A DNA stretch of 64,000 nt from Xenorhabdus ishibashii (GTDB lineage Bacteria > Pseudomonadota > Gammaproteobacteria > Enterobacterales > Enterobacteriaceae): NCBI RefSeq assembly GCF_002632755.1, contig NZ_NJAK01000001.1:1736001-1800000 (forward strand). Reading direction: 5' to 3'. The position numbers and the translations under genes were made by a program. Position 1 is the first letter of the stretch. Every line of letters starts with the position of its first letter. This document shows positions 1 through 9,898 of the stretch, piece after piece. Under the pieces are notes generated by a model. It was not told the origin of the DNA. It was given only the letters and a program-made list of their open reading frames with translations, and made no database searches.

Positions 1-1002
1 AACTTTATCTAACGTTGCCTGAGCACGAGCCTGAGCTTTAGCTGCACCTTCTGCCATGATTTGGTTAAGTAAGGCTTCATCGTTACGGAAATAATGGAAA
101 CGTTCCTGTAAACCTGTCAACATTTCACTTACGGCATCTGCAACAGCACCTTTCAAATGGCCGTACATTTTACCTTCAAACTCGGCTTCTAATTCAGGAA
201 TAGTTTTACCTGTTACACCAGCGAGAATATCCAGTAAGTTGGAAACGCCTGGTTTGTTTTCCTGATCATAACGTACGCAAGGTGGTTCATCAGAGTCGGT
301 AACTGCGCGTTTAATTTTCTTAGCGACGGATTTAGGGTCTTCCAGCAGAGCAATGACGTTATTGCGGTTATCATCCGATTTTGACATTTTCTTGTCCGGA
401 TCTTGCAATGACATCACGCGAGCGCCACCTTTTGGAATGAATGGCTCTGGAACAGTGAAAATATCACCGTATAAGGCATTAAAACGCAATGCTAAATCAC
501 GGGTTAGTTCAAGATGCTGTTTTTGATCACTACCCACAGGGATTTGATTGGCCTGATAAAGCAAAATATCGGCAGCCATCAGAACAGGGTAATCAAACAG
601 ACCCGCATTGATGTTTTCTGCATAACGGGCTGATTTATCCTTGAACTGCGTCATACGACTAAGTTCGCCAAAATAAGCGTAGCAATTTAGTACCCAACTC
701 AATTGAGCATGCTGTGGAACATGTGATTGAACGAAGATGGTGCTTTTCTTTGGGTCAATACCACAGGCAAGGTAAAGTGCCAGCGTATCCAGTGTGCGTT
801 TTTTCAGTTCATTGGGATCTTGACGCACAGTAATGGCATGCTGGTTAACGATGCAATAAATGCAATCATATTCATCCTGCATCTTAACCCACTGACGTAA
901 CGCCCCCATATAGTTACCGATGGTCAATTCACCGGAGGGTTGTGCGCCGCTGAATACAATAGGTTTTTGGGAGTTTGGTTTCATTGCAGTGGGTTCATTC
1001 AT
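1..1002 (-). CDS. trpS: Tryptophanyl-tRNA synthetase, 3' end cut by window edge
   Basis: Charges tRNA-Trp with tryptophan in the cytoplasm. About 330 codons are visible; the last few lie off the window. The class I signature [16 protein letters not shown] is near residue 20 and the second signature KMSKS sits mid-protein; both are seen directly. The rest reads like E. coli TrpS throughout. I chose the ATG at 1002, which gives a short N-terminal extension (MNEPTAMKP); an internal ATG at 984 would match the E. coli start better. It lies 4 bases after the gph stop, so it is the last gene of the aroK-aroB-damX-dam-rpe-gph-trpS string. Confidence 0.96.
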   Translation of the reverse strand, partial: MNEPTAMKPNSQKPIVFSGAQPSGELTIGNYMGALRQWVKMQDEYDCIYCIVNQHAITVRQDPNELKKRTLDTLALYLACGIDPKKSTIFVQSHVPQHAQLSWVLNCYAYFGELSRMTQFKDKSARYAENINAGLFDYPVLMAADILLYQANQIPVGSDQKQHLELTRDLALRFNALYGDIFTVPEPFIPKGGARVMSLQDPDKKMSKSDDNRNNVIALLEDPKSVAKKIKRAVTDSDEPPCVRYDQENKPGVSNLLDILAGVTGKTIPELEAEFEGKMYGHLKGAVADAVSEMLTGLQERFHYFRNDEALLNQIMAEGAAKAQARAQATLDKV

Positions 1003-1006
1003 TTTA

Positions 1007-1729
1007 TTACGCTTCCTGTATTTTCAGACCGGATAATGGTTTCAAAGTGGATAGTCCAATCGTTGGGAGTAAATCCGAAAAATGGTTCAATACATAATCT
1101 GGGTGGCTTGATGTTATCGACTCGCCGTAGTTATATCCATAGGTTAAGCCAACACAAGGGCAACCAGCGGCTTGCGCTGCCAAAATATCATTACGGGAAT
1201 CGCCAACAAAAAGCAATTCTTCTTTATGTAAACCAAACATACCCATTGTTAGATAAAGTGGGGCGGGATGCGGTTTTTTCTCTTTAACATCGTCACCGCC
1301 CAGTACCAATGAAAAGTATTCACTAATACCTAGTGATTCCAACAACGGAGCAATAAAAGGAGTTGGTTTGTTCGTAACAATCGCCATTGGTAAATGGTGT
1401 TTTGCCAGTTCAGCCAACGTCTCTTTTACATGGGGAAACAGTTGGCTGCCTGTGGTTACGCTAGTTTCATAAAATTTATCAAATAGCTTACGTGTTTCGC
1501 TATGCAATTCGGCAGACAGTTCTGCTCCAGCCCACTTTAATGCGCGTTCAACCATAACATCAGCTCCATTGCCTATCCAGACGGCAATGCGCTCTTTGCC
1601 CGCAGCGGGTAAACCTTTGGCAACCAGAGCCTGATCTAAAGCATCAGCCAGACCACCTGCACTGTCTACCAGTGTGCCATCCAAATCAAATGCAATGGCA
1701 CGAATTCCTTTTACAATGTCATTTTTCAT
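1007..1729 (-). CDS. gph: Phosphoglycolate phosphatase
   Basis: HAD-superfamily phosphatase that removes 2-phosphoglycolate, known from the family to arise in DNA 3'-end repair. The nucleophile motif DLDGTLVDS is at residues 15-23, the motif II Thr is in VTNKP, and the acidic motif GDSRNDI is near residue 177. The length of 240 aa fits the family. Its start codon shares one base with the rpe stop (TAATG), showing translational coupling, and trpS follows 4 bases after its stop. This is the same order as in E. coli. Confidence 0.95.
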   Translation of the reverse strand: MKNDIVKGIRAIAFDLDGTLVDSAGGLADALDQALVAKGLPAAGKERIAVWIGNGADVMVERALKWAGAELSAELHSETRKLFDKFYETSVTTGSQLFPHVKETLAELAKHHLPMAIVTNKPTPFIAPLLESLGISEYFSLVLGGDDVKEKKPHPAPLYLTMGMFGLHKEELLFVGDSRNDILAAQAAGCPCVGLTYGYNYGESITSSHPDYVLNHFSDLLPTIGLSTLKPLSGLKIQEA

Positions 1730-2403
1730 TATGCGACCTTCGATAATTCGCGGCGCATCTCATCAATAACCGCTTTATAATCTGGTTGGCTGAAAATAGC
1801 AGAGCCAGCAACGAACATATCAGCACCAGCCTGAGCTGCTTCTGCAATATTACTGGGTTTGATACCGCCATCAACTTCGAGACGGATATTGTATCCGCTG
1901 TCATCAATGATTTTGCGTACCTGACTCAGTTTTTTCAGTGTTTCTGGAATGAAAGACTGACCACCGAAACCAGGGTTAACAGACATCAACAAAATTACAT
2001 CCAGCTTATCTAATACGTAATCAAGATAGCTAAGGGGCGTTGCCGGATTAAAAACCAAGCCTGCTTTACAGCCATGTTCTTTGATAAGTTGTAGTGTGCG
2101 ATCGATATGCTCACTGGCTTCAGGATGGAAAGTGATATAAGTTGCCCCAGCCTTAGCAAAATCAGGAATAATGCGATCAACGGGTTTTACCATCAGGTGA
2201 ACATCAATTGGTGCTGTAATGCCATAATCACGCAGTGCCTGACAAACCATTGGACCAATCGTCAAATTTGGTACGTAATGGTTATCCATGACATCAAAGT
2301 GCACAACATCAGCGCCTGCTGCCAAAACCTTAGCGGTATCTTCACCTAATCGGGCAAAATCTGCGGATAGAATGGATGGGGCAATCAGAAAGTCTTTCTT
2401 CAT
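1729..2403 (-). CDS. rpe: Ribulose-phosphate 3-epimerase
   Basis: Interconverts ribulose 5-phosphate and xylulose 5-phosphate in the pentose phosphate pathway. It is a TIM-barrel protein with metal-ligand motifs seen as [12 protein letters not shown] and DVHLMV, and the C-terminal phosphate-binding VDGG and AGSAIF segments. I set the start at the ATG at 2403 ([13 protein letters not shown]), which has a GGAGAAG ribosome binding site. An upstream in-frame start would add five residues but lacks that spacing. It sits between dam and gph in the conserved operon. Confidence 0.95.
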   Translation of the reverse strand: MKKDFLIAPSILSADFARLGEDTAKVLAAGADVVHFDVMDNHYVPNLTIGPMVCQALRDYGITAPIDVHLMVKPVDRIIPDFAKAGATYITFHPEASEHIDRTLQLIKEHGCKAGLVFNPATPLSYLDYVLDKLDVILLMSVNPGFGGQSFIPETLKKLSQVRKIIDDSGYNIRLEVDGGIKPSNIAEAAQAGADMFVAGSAIFSQPDYKAVIDEMRRELSKVA

Positions 2404-2462
2404 TGTTATCTTCTCCAATTCATTGTCTTATCCCCTGTTATTTCAGGGGCTGGAAACCTCAA

Positions 2463-3281
2463 TCACTTCTGGCAGTATAACGCCAAAAGTTCATCAACTT
2501 TACTACGGGCAAGAATATTTCTACTGATTGTCCGGCGGGCTTTAACAATGTAAAGGGAAGCCTGATGATACCACTCCCGTGTCATCGGCGTATCATGATT
2601 AGAGATAAGCACCGGAATACCTTTTTGAGACGAGATATGGTAGGCGATATGCGCCAGATTTTCCTGATCGAGAAGGTTAAAACTATTTGTATGGTAGGCT
2701 GTAAAATTAGCCGTAGCCGAAAGTGGGGCATACGGGGGATCACAATAAATCACCGAGCCTTTTGAGGCATTGTTTAATGCTATTTCGTAATGTTGGCAGA
2801 TGAAAGTCGCTTTCTGAGATTTTTCTGCAAACCTGTAAAGCTCATCTTCAGGAAAATAAGGCTTTTTATAGCGCCCAAAAGGCACGTTAAACTCACCTCG
2901 TGAATTATAGCGACAAAGCCCGTTATAGCAGTGGCGGTTTAGATAAAGAAACAGCAGACTGCGGTGAAAGGGATCTTTGCTTTTGTTGAACTCTTCTCTC
3001 AGGCGATAGAAGTTTTCGGCAGTGTTGAACTCCGGTGAAAATAATGGACGGACATGATGAATAAATTCATCCGCACGAGATTTTACGGCATTATACAGGT
3101 TGATCAGATCGTTATTGATATCTGACAAAATGTAAGAATCATAATCGGTATTGAGAAATACCGAGCCTGCGCCAACAAATGGCTCAATCAAGCAATCTCC
3201 CTCTGGCAGATGACGTTTAATATCATCTACTAAGGGGTATTTTCCACCGGCCCATTTTAAGAAAGCGCGTTTTTTTTTCAT
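2463..3281 (-). CDS. dam: DNA adenine methylase (GATC)
   Basis: Methylates adenine N6 in GATC. In this family it directs mismatch repair, replication timing and gene regulation. Seen in the 272 aa protein are an N-terminal KWAGGK, the SAM-binding FVGAGS at residues 35-40 and the catalytic DPPY at 181-184, in the order of alpha-group methyltransferases. The length matches E. coli Dam (278 aa). The damX-dam-rpe neighbourhood confirms it is the housekeeping dam and not a phage orphan. Confidence 0.96.
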   Translation of the reverse strand: MKKKRAFLKWAGGKYPLVDDIKRHLPEGDCLIEPFVGAGSVFLNTDYDSYILSDINNDLINLYNAVKSRADEFIHHVRPLFSPEFNTAENFYRLREEFNKSKDPFHRSLLFLYLNRHCYNGLCRYNSRGEFNVPFGRYKKPYFPEDELYRFAEKSQKATFICQHYEIALNNASKGSVIYCDPPYAPLSATANFTAYHTNSFNLLDQENLAHIAYHISSQKGIPVLISNHDTPMTREWYHQASLYIVKARRTISRNILARSKVDELLALYCQK

Positions 3282-3366
3282 GCCGTCAAATTAGTTATTC
3301 AATAATTTCAGAGCCGCAGATTGTACTCTGTTTAGGACAGCATATCAGCGCCTAATCAAAATAGTT

Positions 3367-4326
3367 TTATTTTTTCAGATCTTGCTGAACTTGTTGTAGT
3401 TTTCTGACCCAAGGTTTTTTGGCCTGAACTTCAGCAGGGAGTGAAGAAATGTCTCTTTTAGCATCAGAAACAGAACGGTAATTACCGTGGATCAAAATAA
3501 ACCATGCCTTGCCATCGCGTTTGGTTTCGTAAACCTTATAATTACCAAGGTTATTTTTTTTCGCGAAAGCGGTTAAGGTATCAGAACGGCTGGCACTACT
3601 CAATTGTAGTGTGAATCGGTTTGCTGGTGCTTTCAGCAAATCACCACCAGCATCGGTTACACTCTTGTTATGGACATGATGGCTATTAGTCGCTTTGGTG
3701 TAATTTTCTTCTCTAACCTTATTCTCTGTTTTAGATTTTTCTATTTTTGGTGATGTAACTTTTGTTGGTTTATTTGGTTCAGCAGGAGGTGTTACTGCTG
3801 GATTAGTGGATTTAACGTGCGGTTGTGTCAAATTGTTTTGCACAGAATTATTAATGTTACTTTGTTGTTGATTCAACGCATCAGAAATATCACCGGGTAA
3901 CTCTATACGCTGGTTATAACCACCAGTTTCGGTTTCGGAGGGAAGACCTTTGCTTGGTGTATTACTAATGGGGGGCGGACTGATTTCATGTGCGCCATGA
4001 ATTGTTGACTCTGATGGGGTTTCTGGCTCGCTGCCGGAAGAATGGTTAGAAAGTGAGGAGGAACCAGAGAGATTAATACTCTTTTCCACTGCATTTTGCT
4101 GTGATTGCTGTTTTTCATGCTCAGTGGGTGATTTTAATGCAGAGCTGATAGCAATAATCAGAAGCAAAAGTACCAGAATGCCAACACCGATCATTATTTG
4201 CTGGCGGGACATAGAGAGCTTAGGTTGGTTGAATTGGCTTCTGGAGCGCTGAGGACTGCGATCAGAAGTATCAGGCTTTAATTCATTTTCTGGTTTTTGT
4301 TTGTTTTCTGATTTTAATTCGTCCAT
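3367..4326 (-). CDS. damX: Cell-division SPOR-domain protein DamX
   Basis: Inner-membrane protein that binds denuded septal peptidoglycan through a C-terminal SPOR domain. The layout is a charged cytoplasmic N-terminus, one membrane segment (GVGILVLLLLIIAISSALK), a low-complexity Ser/Pro/Asn-rich periplasmic linker, then a SPOR domain over the last ~80 residues (FTLQLSSASRSDTL onward). I chose the ATG at 4326 (MDELKSEN), matching the E. coli N-terminus and preceded by GGGAGGG. About 320 aa, shorter than the E. coli protein, mainly in the linker. Confidence 0.9.
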   Translation of the reverse strand: MDELKSENKQKPENELKPDTSDRSPQRSRSQFNQPKLSMSRQQIMIGVGILVLLLLIIAISSALKSPTEHEKQQSQQNAVEKSINLSGSSSLSNHSSGSEPETPSESTIHGAHEISPPPISNTPSKGLPSETETGGYNQRIELPGDISDALNQQQSNINNSVQNNLTQPHVKSTNPAVTPPAEPNKPTKVTSPKIEKSKTENKVREENYTKATNSHHVHNKSVTDAGGDLLKAPANRFTLQLSSASRSDTLTAFAKKNNLGNYKVYETKRDGKAWFILIHGNYRSVSDAKRDISSLPAEVQAKKPWVRKLQQVQQDLKK

Positions 4327-4567
4327 ATGCCCTCCCAACAGAGATAGTTCTGCCAATTGCTATTGAAGAGGTTTGGCAGTCTGACCTAACTAAAACCGAT
4401 AATGCTTTATTTGATAATGTAGCTATTGTATAGCATAACAGCTAGAGAATAATTCATCATTCAGCTTTATATTATCAGCGCAAATTTTGCTATATCCAGA
4501 AATCCCCTTCATCTTCTTCCAAATTTCAGTTTGGCAGTAAACTCACTGCCAGAGCAATAAGTTGGAA

Positions 4568-5686
4568 TTAATTAGAGAGTGTCGTGTGCTTGGCTGGGGA
4601 TAGCTGAGATAGACGAATGGCAGTCAATATAACTTCTTTCTCAATATCAGAACGAAGTTTGGCTTCCCCAATAGCTGTCGGCAGTACCAGATGCAGTTTT
4701 CCGGCAGAAACTTTTTTATCACGCATCATATGAGGTAAATAGGTATCAGGGGACATTGCTTCAGGACCATTGATCGGCAATTTTGCGCGTTCCAGCAAGC
4801 GGATGATCCGTTGAGTGTCCTGTTTTGAGAATGTGCCGACCAGTTCGGATGCTCTGGCTGCCATCACCATACCTACAGCAACGGCATGACCATGTAACCA
4901 GACGCCATAACCCATTTCAGCCTCAATTGCATGTCCAAAGGTATGACCGAGGTTTAACAGTGCCCGCATTCCACTGCGTTCTTGTTCATCAGCCGCGACA
5001 ACTAACGCTTTGAGTTCGCAACAACGACGGATGCAATAGGCCATCGCCTGACTGTCGAGAGCCAGTAATTTCTCAATATTCTCTTCAAGCCAGCTAAAGA
5101 ATTCGCCATCCAGAATGATACCGTATTTAATCACTTCAGCCAGACCTGAATACAGCTCTTGAGCAGGTAATGTTTTCAGACAATTGAGATCGACAATAAC
5201 CGAAGCTGGCTGGTAGAAAGCGCCTATCATGTTTTTGCCGAGGGGGTGGTTGACTCCTGTTTTTCCACCGACGGAAGAGTCAACCTGAGAGAGCAGCGTG
5301 GTGGGTACTTGGATGAAACGAACGCCGCGTTGATAGCTGGCAGCAGCAAACCCCGTCATATCACCGATTACACCACCACCAAGAGCGATAAGTGTTGTGT
5401 CACGACCATGATTATTTTCCAGTAAGGCGGAAAAAATATCGTTGAGCACAAAAAGCGATTTGTGCTGTTCACCGTCAGGCAAGATAACTTCATTTACCCG
5501 AAGATCTATTCTCTGCAATGTGGATTTCACCTGTTTAAGATACAGGGGAGCAAGGGTTTCATTGGTCACTATCATGACCTGTTGACCCGCTTGCAGGGGT
5601 TTGAACGCCTCATTGTCAGAAAATAGCCCTTCGGCTATGGTAATTGGATAGCTTCTTTCACCTAACGTAACAGTCACTTGTTCCAT
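4568..5686 (-). CDS. aroB: 3-Dehydroquinate synthase
   Basis: Second step of the shikimate pathway: converts DAHP to 3-dehydroquinate using NAD and a divalent metal. The NAD-binding segment [21 protein letters not shown], the lysine motif [10 protein letters not shown] and the zinc-ligand histidines in [12 protein letters not shown] and [11 protein letters not shown] are all visible. At 372 aa it is slightly longer than E. coli AroB because of a C-terminal tail. It follows aroK by 45 bases, as in other enterobacteria. Confidence 0.96.
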   Translation of the reverse strand: MEQVTVTLGERSYPITIAEGLFSDNEAFKPLQAGQQVMIVTNETLAPLYLKQVKSTLQRIDLRVNEVILPDGEQHKSLFVLNDIFSALLENNHGRDTTLIALGGGVIGDMTGFAAASYQRGVRFIQVPTTLLSQVDSSVGGKTGVNHPLGKNMIGAFYQPASVIVDLNCLKTLPAQELYSGLAEVIKYGIILDGEFFSWLEENIEKLLALDSQAMAYCIRRCCELKALVVAADEQERSGMRALLNLGHTFGHAIEAEMGYGVWLHGHAVAVGMVMAARASELVGTFSKQDTQRIIRLLERAKLPINGPEAMSPDTYLPHMMRDKKVSAGKLHLVLPTAIGEAKLRSDIEKEVILTAIRLSQLSPAKHTTLSN

Positions 5687-5731
5687 ATCAGCTTTCGCCT
5701 TATCGTTTGCCGCTATGCGGACTCGCTATAA

Positions 5732-6253
5732 TCAGTTTTTTTCCAGTAGTTCAATGATTTGGTTAGCGACGACTTTGGCGCTTTGCTCATCTGTGCGAAT
5801 AGTCACGTCAGCAATTTCCTCATAAAGAGGATTGCGCTCATCAGCCAAATTCTCTAAAACTTCTCGTGCTGGTGCTTCAACTTGAAGTAAAGGGCGTTTT
5901 TTATCGCGCTGGGTACGAGCCAACTGTTTTTCGATGGTTGTTTCTAAATAGACGACCACACCACGAGCAGACAGGCGATTGCGGGTTTCTTTTGATTTAA
6001 CAGATCCCCCTCCGGTAGCCAATACGATGCCTTGCTTTTCAGTCAGTTCGTTAATTATTTTTTCTTCGCGATCGCGGAAGCCTTCTTCGCCTTCCACATC
6101 AAATACCCAGCCCACGTCAGCTCCGGTACGTCGCTCAATTTCTTGATCAGAGTCGTAAAACTCCATATTGAGTTGCTGAGCTAACTGACGACCAATAGTG
6201 CTTTTGCCGGCACCCATAGGCCCAACCAGAAAGATATTGCGTTTCTCTGCCAT
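5732..6253 (-). CDS. aroK: Shikimate kinase I
   Basis: Phosphorylates shikimate with ATP. The Walker A loop GPMGAGKST is at residues 11-19, the shikimate-binding DSDQEIE is near 34-40, the RDREE arginine is near 60 and the GGG motif (LATGGGSV) near 80. Length 173 aa, identical to E. coli AroK. It is the first gene of the aroK-aroB-damX-dam-rpe-gph-trpS string. Unlike in E. coli, about 445 bp separate it from hofQ. Confidence 0.96.
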   Translation of the reverse strand: MAEKRNIFLVGPMGAGKSTIGRQLAQQLNMEFYDSDQEIERRTGADVGWVFDVEGEEGFRDREEKIINELTEKQGIVLATGGGSVKSKETRNRLSARGVVVYLETTIEKQLARTQRDKKRPLLQVEAPAREVLENLADERNPLYEEIADVTIRTDEQSAKVVANQIIELLEKN

Positions 6254-6698
6254 GTTTTTGGTATTCTAAGACTGTTTGTTAATGATAACCCGCCCCGCCA
6301 ATCAGATTAGCCACGGGACCTAAACTGAAACCTCATGAGTGAGAATGTGAGATCAGATAGGAAAATTATCTCAGCACATCAGCCTGTATTGCAACTATAT
6401 AAATCTGGCACGAACCTGAATCATCAGATTTATGTTTTTACTGGCCGATTGAGAGCCTACTGTATCTACCTGTCATTTTTCAAATTGTTGCTGTACTGCA
6501 ATTCGAAATCTATTGGGTATGGACTCCTGCTTGTGATGTTAGATCTGCTCACTCAATTAGTTAATCCTTGTATGCTAAATTACTCTCAGCGTCAAATCCA
6601 TAAATAGGTCAGACCAAGAAAAACAGCAGGTTATTTGCCAGAAAAAACACAGTTATTGCTATTAATCTATTGATTTACATTTGATATTTTTTATTTGA
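6254..6698. other. Intergenic region between hofQ and aroK
   Basis: No convincing gene on either strand. The one long reading frame (6335-6607, +) has no ribosome binding site and runs through a repeat. The region should hold the promoter of the minus-strand aroK operon, and it contains the palindromic repeat listed separately. Confidence 0.6.
6467..6519. repeat. Short palindromic intergenic repeat
   Basis: TTTCAAATTG (6478-6487) and CAATTCGAAA (6499-6508) form an imperfect inverted repeat (9 of 10) around an 11-base loop. The outer ends TACC and GGTA are also inverted. The flanking words (CTGTCATTTTTCAAATTG, ATCTATTGGGTA) resemble a dispersed intergenic repeat I associate with Photorhabdus, Proteus and Serratia genomes, here with a shortened centre. 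The family assignment is from memory and unverified. Confidence 0.5.
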
Positions 6699-7757
6699 TT
6701 AAATATCAGTCAATTGAGGTGTAATAAAAATGACGAGCTCTCGGCGGCTATGTTGCTCTCCTTTTTGGTTAAATAACGCCCCAAACAGGGGAAGATCAGA
6801 CAGATAAGGAACTTTTTGTAAACTTGCGGTTTTTTTCTGTTGAAAAATTCCTCCAAGAATCAAGGTTTCCCCATTTCTAATCGTAACTTGAGTTATTATC
6901 TCTTGTTTATCGATAGCCAGATTTTCATTCCCTCCCTGATTGATAGGGAAACCAGGGGCATTTTGACTGATTTTTAACGCAAGCCGGATTTTTCCCTGCC
7001 TTAAAATATGGGGGGTAACTTCCATACCCAATACTGCCTCTTTAAACTGGACGGTTGTTTTATTCTTGTTCTGAACGATATAAGGAATTTCAGAACCTTG
7101 CTTGATACTGGCGGCTTGCTGGTGTGAAGCTGTTAGCCGTGGGCTGGCAATGATATCGAGCTGGTTTTCCTGCTCTAGTGCACTGAGTTCCAACTCTAAC
7201 AAGTTTGCGTGAATGCGGGCGGTATTCAGTACCAACCTATGGAGCTGGTTGCCGGCAGGTTGATGTAGATTTAAGCGGTTTAGACCTATTGATTGATTAT
7301 GTGGATCGGCGTTTACTCCCCAATGAATTCCCAGTTCATGCAGGGCTTCCCTGCTGCTGGTAACAATATGGGCGGTAATCTGTACTTGTTGCTGTGGGGT
7401 ATCGACTTCTTTCAGCCAGTTTTTGATACGCGTAATGGCATCAAATTTATCTTCCAGGATCAGGCTGTTGGTTAAAGGATCGTGTTCAACCTTTCCCCAT
7501 TTTGTCAGTAGCGCAGGGTGATTTTGCTGTAATTGTTCCGCCACTTGTCCTGCATCGGCGTATTGCAAAGTCATTACCTGATATTCGATCTCTTGTTCTT
7601 GCTCATTTTGTTCTGCCGGAGAAAAGTCAGTTGCATTCTCTATTATCGGAGGCTGGAACGGATCTCTTATTGGCATTTCAAAATTTGGCTCTTCTCCGGT
7701 AAAACCGGATAGGGGGAATAAGAGGCAGATTAGGAGAATCAAAGGATGGCGGTTCAT
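6699..7757 (-). CDS. hofQ: HofQ/PilQ-like secretin for DNA uptake
   Basis: Outer-membrane secretin family. E. coli HofQ is needed to use DNA as a nutrient. The order is an N-terminal signal peptide (MNRHPLILLICLLFPLSGFTG), a small N-domain, then the secretin domain with PYLSDLPLFGALFNQ and a C-terminal RRELVIFITPQ, both characteristic. The 352 aa make it shorter than E. coli HofQ, mostly at the N-terminal side. It overlaps the hofO stop by 4 bases and closes the hofMNOQ operon. No hofP lies between hofO and hofQ. Confidence 0.88.
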   Translation of the reverse strand: MNRHPLILLICLLFPLSGFTGEEPNFEMPIRDPFQPPIIENATDFSPAEQNEQEQEIEYQVMTLQYADAGQVAEQLQQNHPALLTKWGKVEHDPLTNSLILEDKFDAITRIKNWLKEVDTPQQQVQITAHIVTSSREALHELGIHWGVNADPHNQSIGLNRLNLHQPAGNQLHRLVLNTARIHANLLELELSALEQENQLDIIASPRLTASHQQAASIKQGSEIPYIVQNKNKTTVQFKEAVLGMEVTPHILRQGKIRLALKISQNAPGFPINQGGNENLAIDKQEIITQVTIRNGETLILGGIFQQKKTASLQKVPYLSDLPLFGALFNQKGEQHSRRELVIFITPQLTDI

Positions 7758-8305
7758 GATTTCTCCTTATCTGAAAAAACTATGCGAACCATCAGGCTAT
7801 CGTCAGCGGGCGTAATTGTGATGTGATTAATCAGTAACGGTGGTTGCAACTTTTGAATTTCATTCAAAAAATGGAGAAACTGGCCGTAATTTAGTGACAG
7901 CATGATATGCCAGAAAACGTGTTCATTTTCTTTGTGGATTTTCCATTCCATTAGCTGGCTACCAGAGTGGGTTAGCGGTATATGCAGTCGTTTGAGTATG
8001 GTCGTATTTTGGGGCGGAATATTTTTTGAGGATGAAAGATGGCTGTCTTGAGCAAGACTTGTGGTCATATGCTGGATCTGCTGTTGAGTTGCAGGCAGAG
8101 ATGGCAGTTCAGCAAGTTTTTGTCGGGATAGAACCGCATTGTGTTGCTGCTGCTTAATATTGCTCTGGAGAGCGTGAATCTCATACCGATTTTTCTGCCA
8201 GACTAAAAAATAGAACCCCAACAGTAGTGAGATGATGAGCAATTGCTGCAAGATAAGCTGTTGCCAGACAGGACGATAAAACCATTCAAGGTAATTATTT
8301 CTCAT
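7754..8305 (-). CDS. hofO: HofO/PilO-like inner-membrane protein
   Basis: Small bitopic protein in the position of E. coli hofO. It has a short cytoplasmic N-terminus, one membrane helix (LILQQLLIISLLLGFYFLVW), a Gln-rich coiled-coil stretch and a C-terminal ferredoxin-like domain expected of PilO. At 183 aa it is longer than E. coli HofO, so it may also cover the role of the missing HofP; that is inference. It overlaps both hofN upstream (11 bases) and hofQ downstream (4 bases). Confidence 0.75.
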   Translation of the reverse strand: MRNNYLEWFYRPVWQQLILQQLLIISLLLGFYFLVWQKNRYEIHALQSNIKQQQHNAVLSRQKLAELPSLPATQQQIQHMTTSLAQDSHLSSSKNIPPQNTTILKRLHIPLTHSGSQLMEWKIHKENEHVFWHIMLSLNYGQFLHFLNEIQKLQPPLLINHITITPADDSLMVRIVFSDKEKS

Positions 8306-8843
8306 CGGACTCTCCCATCAACCAATTGGCATCAATGGTAAAGACCTTGAAATGATCTTCTGTCGTGGTCATTTTTCTTAGTTGTACATTGATAAGTGAA
8401 GTATCGTCAGTCAGGTTATCCAACAAATTGGAGATATCTGTATAGTTTTGACTGCGGGCGGTAAAAATTAATTGTCCACTGTCGTCACTAAATGCAGTCA
8501 GCCAACTATTCTCTGGTAATAAATGAGGAAGCTGATGAAATAGTTGTAAATAGCGTTGGTTCTGTTCCATGAATATGCGTTTTTTCCGTAATAGTTGTGA
8601 CAATTGTTGGTGTTGTTGTACGGCTTGGTCTGTTGCATTGATAGTTTGCTGCAATTGAGCCAATTGGTAAGTAATTTCCGTTAATTGCCCGCGATATTGT
8701 TTAATCTGGTTTGTTTGTAGCGTAGAAATAAACACCAATACTGTTATCCACAATGTAAATTGTAAGCAAAGTAGTGCCCCCCATGTTCGGCACCGACGTT
8801 TCAGCTTGTTCTGCCGCCAGGGTAAGAAGTTGACTTGATGCAT
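8295..8843 (-). CDS. hofN: HofN/PilN-like inner-membrane protein
   Basis: PilN family: the N-terminus MHQVNFLPWRQ is the conserved segment that in type IV pilus systems docks onto PilM. It is followed by one membrane helix (LLCLQFTLWITVLVFIST) and a periplasmic coiled coil rich in Gln. I chose the ATG at 8843, which shares a base with the hofM stop; a GTG directly before it is also possible. Likely acts with HofM and HofO as the inner-membrane alignment complex. Confidence 0.82.
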   Translation of the reverse strand: MHQVNFLPWRQNKLKRRCRTWGALLCLQFTLWITVLVFISTLQTNQIKQYRGQLTEITYQLAQLQQTINATDQAVQQHQQLSQLLRKKRIFMEQNQRYLQLFHQLPHLLPENSWLTAFSDDSGQLIFTARSQNYTDISNLLDNLTDDTSLINVQLRKMTTTEDHFKVFTIDANWLMGESDEK

Positions 8844-9691
8844 CACTGATCACTCGGCCTGAGCGCTAAACCAGCGGCAATAATGAATGCATTCGTTTTG
8901 TCTGGCAGCGGGGGATGGTAATGACGGAATGCCATTAAGAGTTGCCAAATATTGGCCGATTTTATTGATATTGCTATCGTTTTTACTGATGTTGATTGCT
9001 CTTCATCGCTGTAATAAATTGCATAATCTTCTGTTTCTGGAGTCATGGGGAGCTGGTTGACGATTTGGAGTAGATAGGTATCCGGTTGTGAAGCTATCAG
9101 GCCATAACTGAAAGGTCGGTTGGCAGGCGCTACCCATAGCCAGTCTGTTGTACGTTTGTGAACCAACCAACTGTCGTCAGGCACTCCAGCAAGTTTAGCG
9201 ACATAACGCAATGCACAGGGCGCAATATCAATGGCATCAAGAGATAAATTGATCTCTGCAAACAGATTCAGCCAGAGGTTGAGATCTTTTTGGCGAGTTG
9301 CACTGATGCAAATCTGCTGACCATGAATACGATAATCCAACGCCAGCTCACTGACAGGAAATTGTTTTTCAGCATTGGCGTGTACAAACCAGCCGAGTTC
9401 TGGCTCCTGCAAAGCCGTATGGTTAGGCAAGGCGATCTGTCGCTGTAAGGTTTGCTGAACAGGGAGTGCTAATCTTAGGCTAATATTCTTAGGTAATATT
9501 TTTCTCCATTGCATTAAAATACGGAGCAATTTTTCAGGATCTTGTAGCCGTCCTCCTGAAATAATCTCACTGGATAATTGATATTGCCAGCAATGTCGAA
9601 GTTGCCAACCATCACGGCGTTTAATGGCGGCAAGAGCGCGAATGTAATGATCTTGGATATCCAGTCCGATATGCCATTTAGGTGGATACAT
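8843..9691 (-). CDS. hofM: HofM/PilM-like cytoplasmic assembly protein
   Basis: Actin-like-fold protein of the PilM family; the first residues MYPPKWHIGLDIQDHYIRALA carry the phosphate-1-like motif (GLDI). About 282 aa, close to E. coli HofM. It is the first gene of the hof operon and divergent from mrcA, as in E. coli. An SD-like GGAGAT lies just before the ATG. The 14-bp repeat array at 9785-9854 sits about 95 bases upstream. Confidence 0.82.
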   Translation of the reverse strand: MYPPKWHIGLDIQDHYIRALAAIKRRDGWQLRHCWQYQLSSEIISGGRLQDPEKLLRILMQWRKILPKNISLRLALPVQQTLQRQIALPNHTALQEPELGWFVHANAEKQFPVSELALDYRIHGQQICISATRQKDLNLWLNLFAEINLSLDAIDIAPCALRYVAKLAGVPDDSWLVHKRTTDWLWVAPANRPFSYGLIASQPDTYLLQIVNQLPMTPETEDYAIYYSDEEQSTSVKTIAISIKSANIWQLLMAFRHYHPPLPDKTNAFIIAAGLALRPSDQ

Positions 9692-9784
9692 ATAGAGATC
9701 TCCTTATCTACTATCAACGAAAACATCAACTTAATGAAAACCTAATGAGACATGAAAATGGGATTGGTATAAGGTGATATCTAT

Positions 9785-9854
9785 TACTGTACATGTAGTA
9801 CTGTACAGCCCTTATACTAATCCCTTTATACTAAGCCTTTTATACTACGTACTG
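9785..9854. repeat. Five 14-bp periodic units between hofM and mrcA
   Basis: Five consecutive 14-base units begin at 9785, 9799, 9813, 9827 and 9841. The first two start TACTGTACA and the last three start TATACTA. Each unit carries a variant of TA(n)TAC or TACTGTAC, at a fixed spacing of about 1.3 helix turns. The array occupies the divergent promoter region of hofM and mrcA. Confidence 0.7.
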
Positions 9855-9898
9855 ATCGTTTATAAACTGCCCAATTAACATGGCGTGAGAAATTTCAG

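Noticed and set aside
940..1287. 115-codon plus-strand frame over the trpS-gph junction
   Set aside because: Antisense to two well-identified genes; a reading-frame shadow.
6335..6607. 90-codon open frame on the plus strand between aroK and hofQ
   Set aside because: No ribosome binding site, unusual composition, and it reads through the palindromic repeat.
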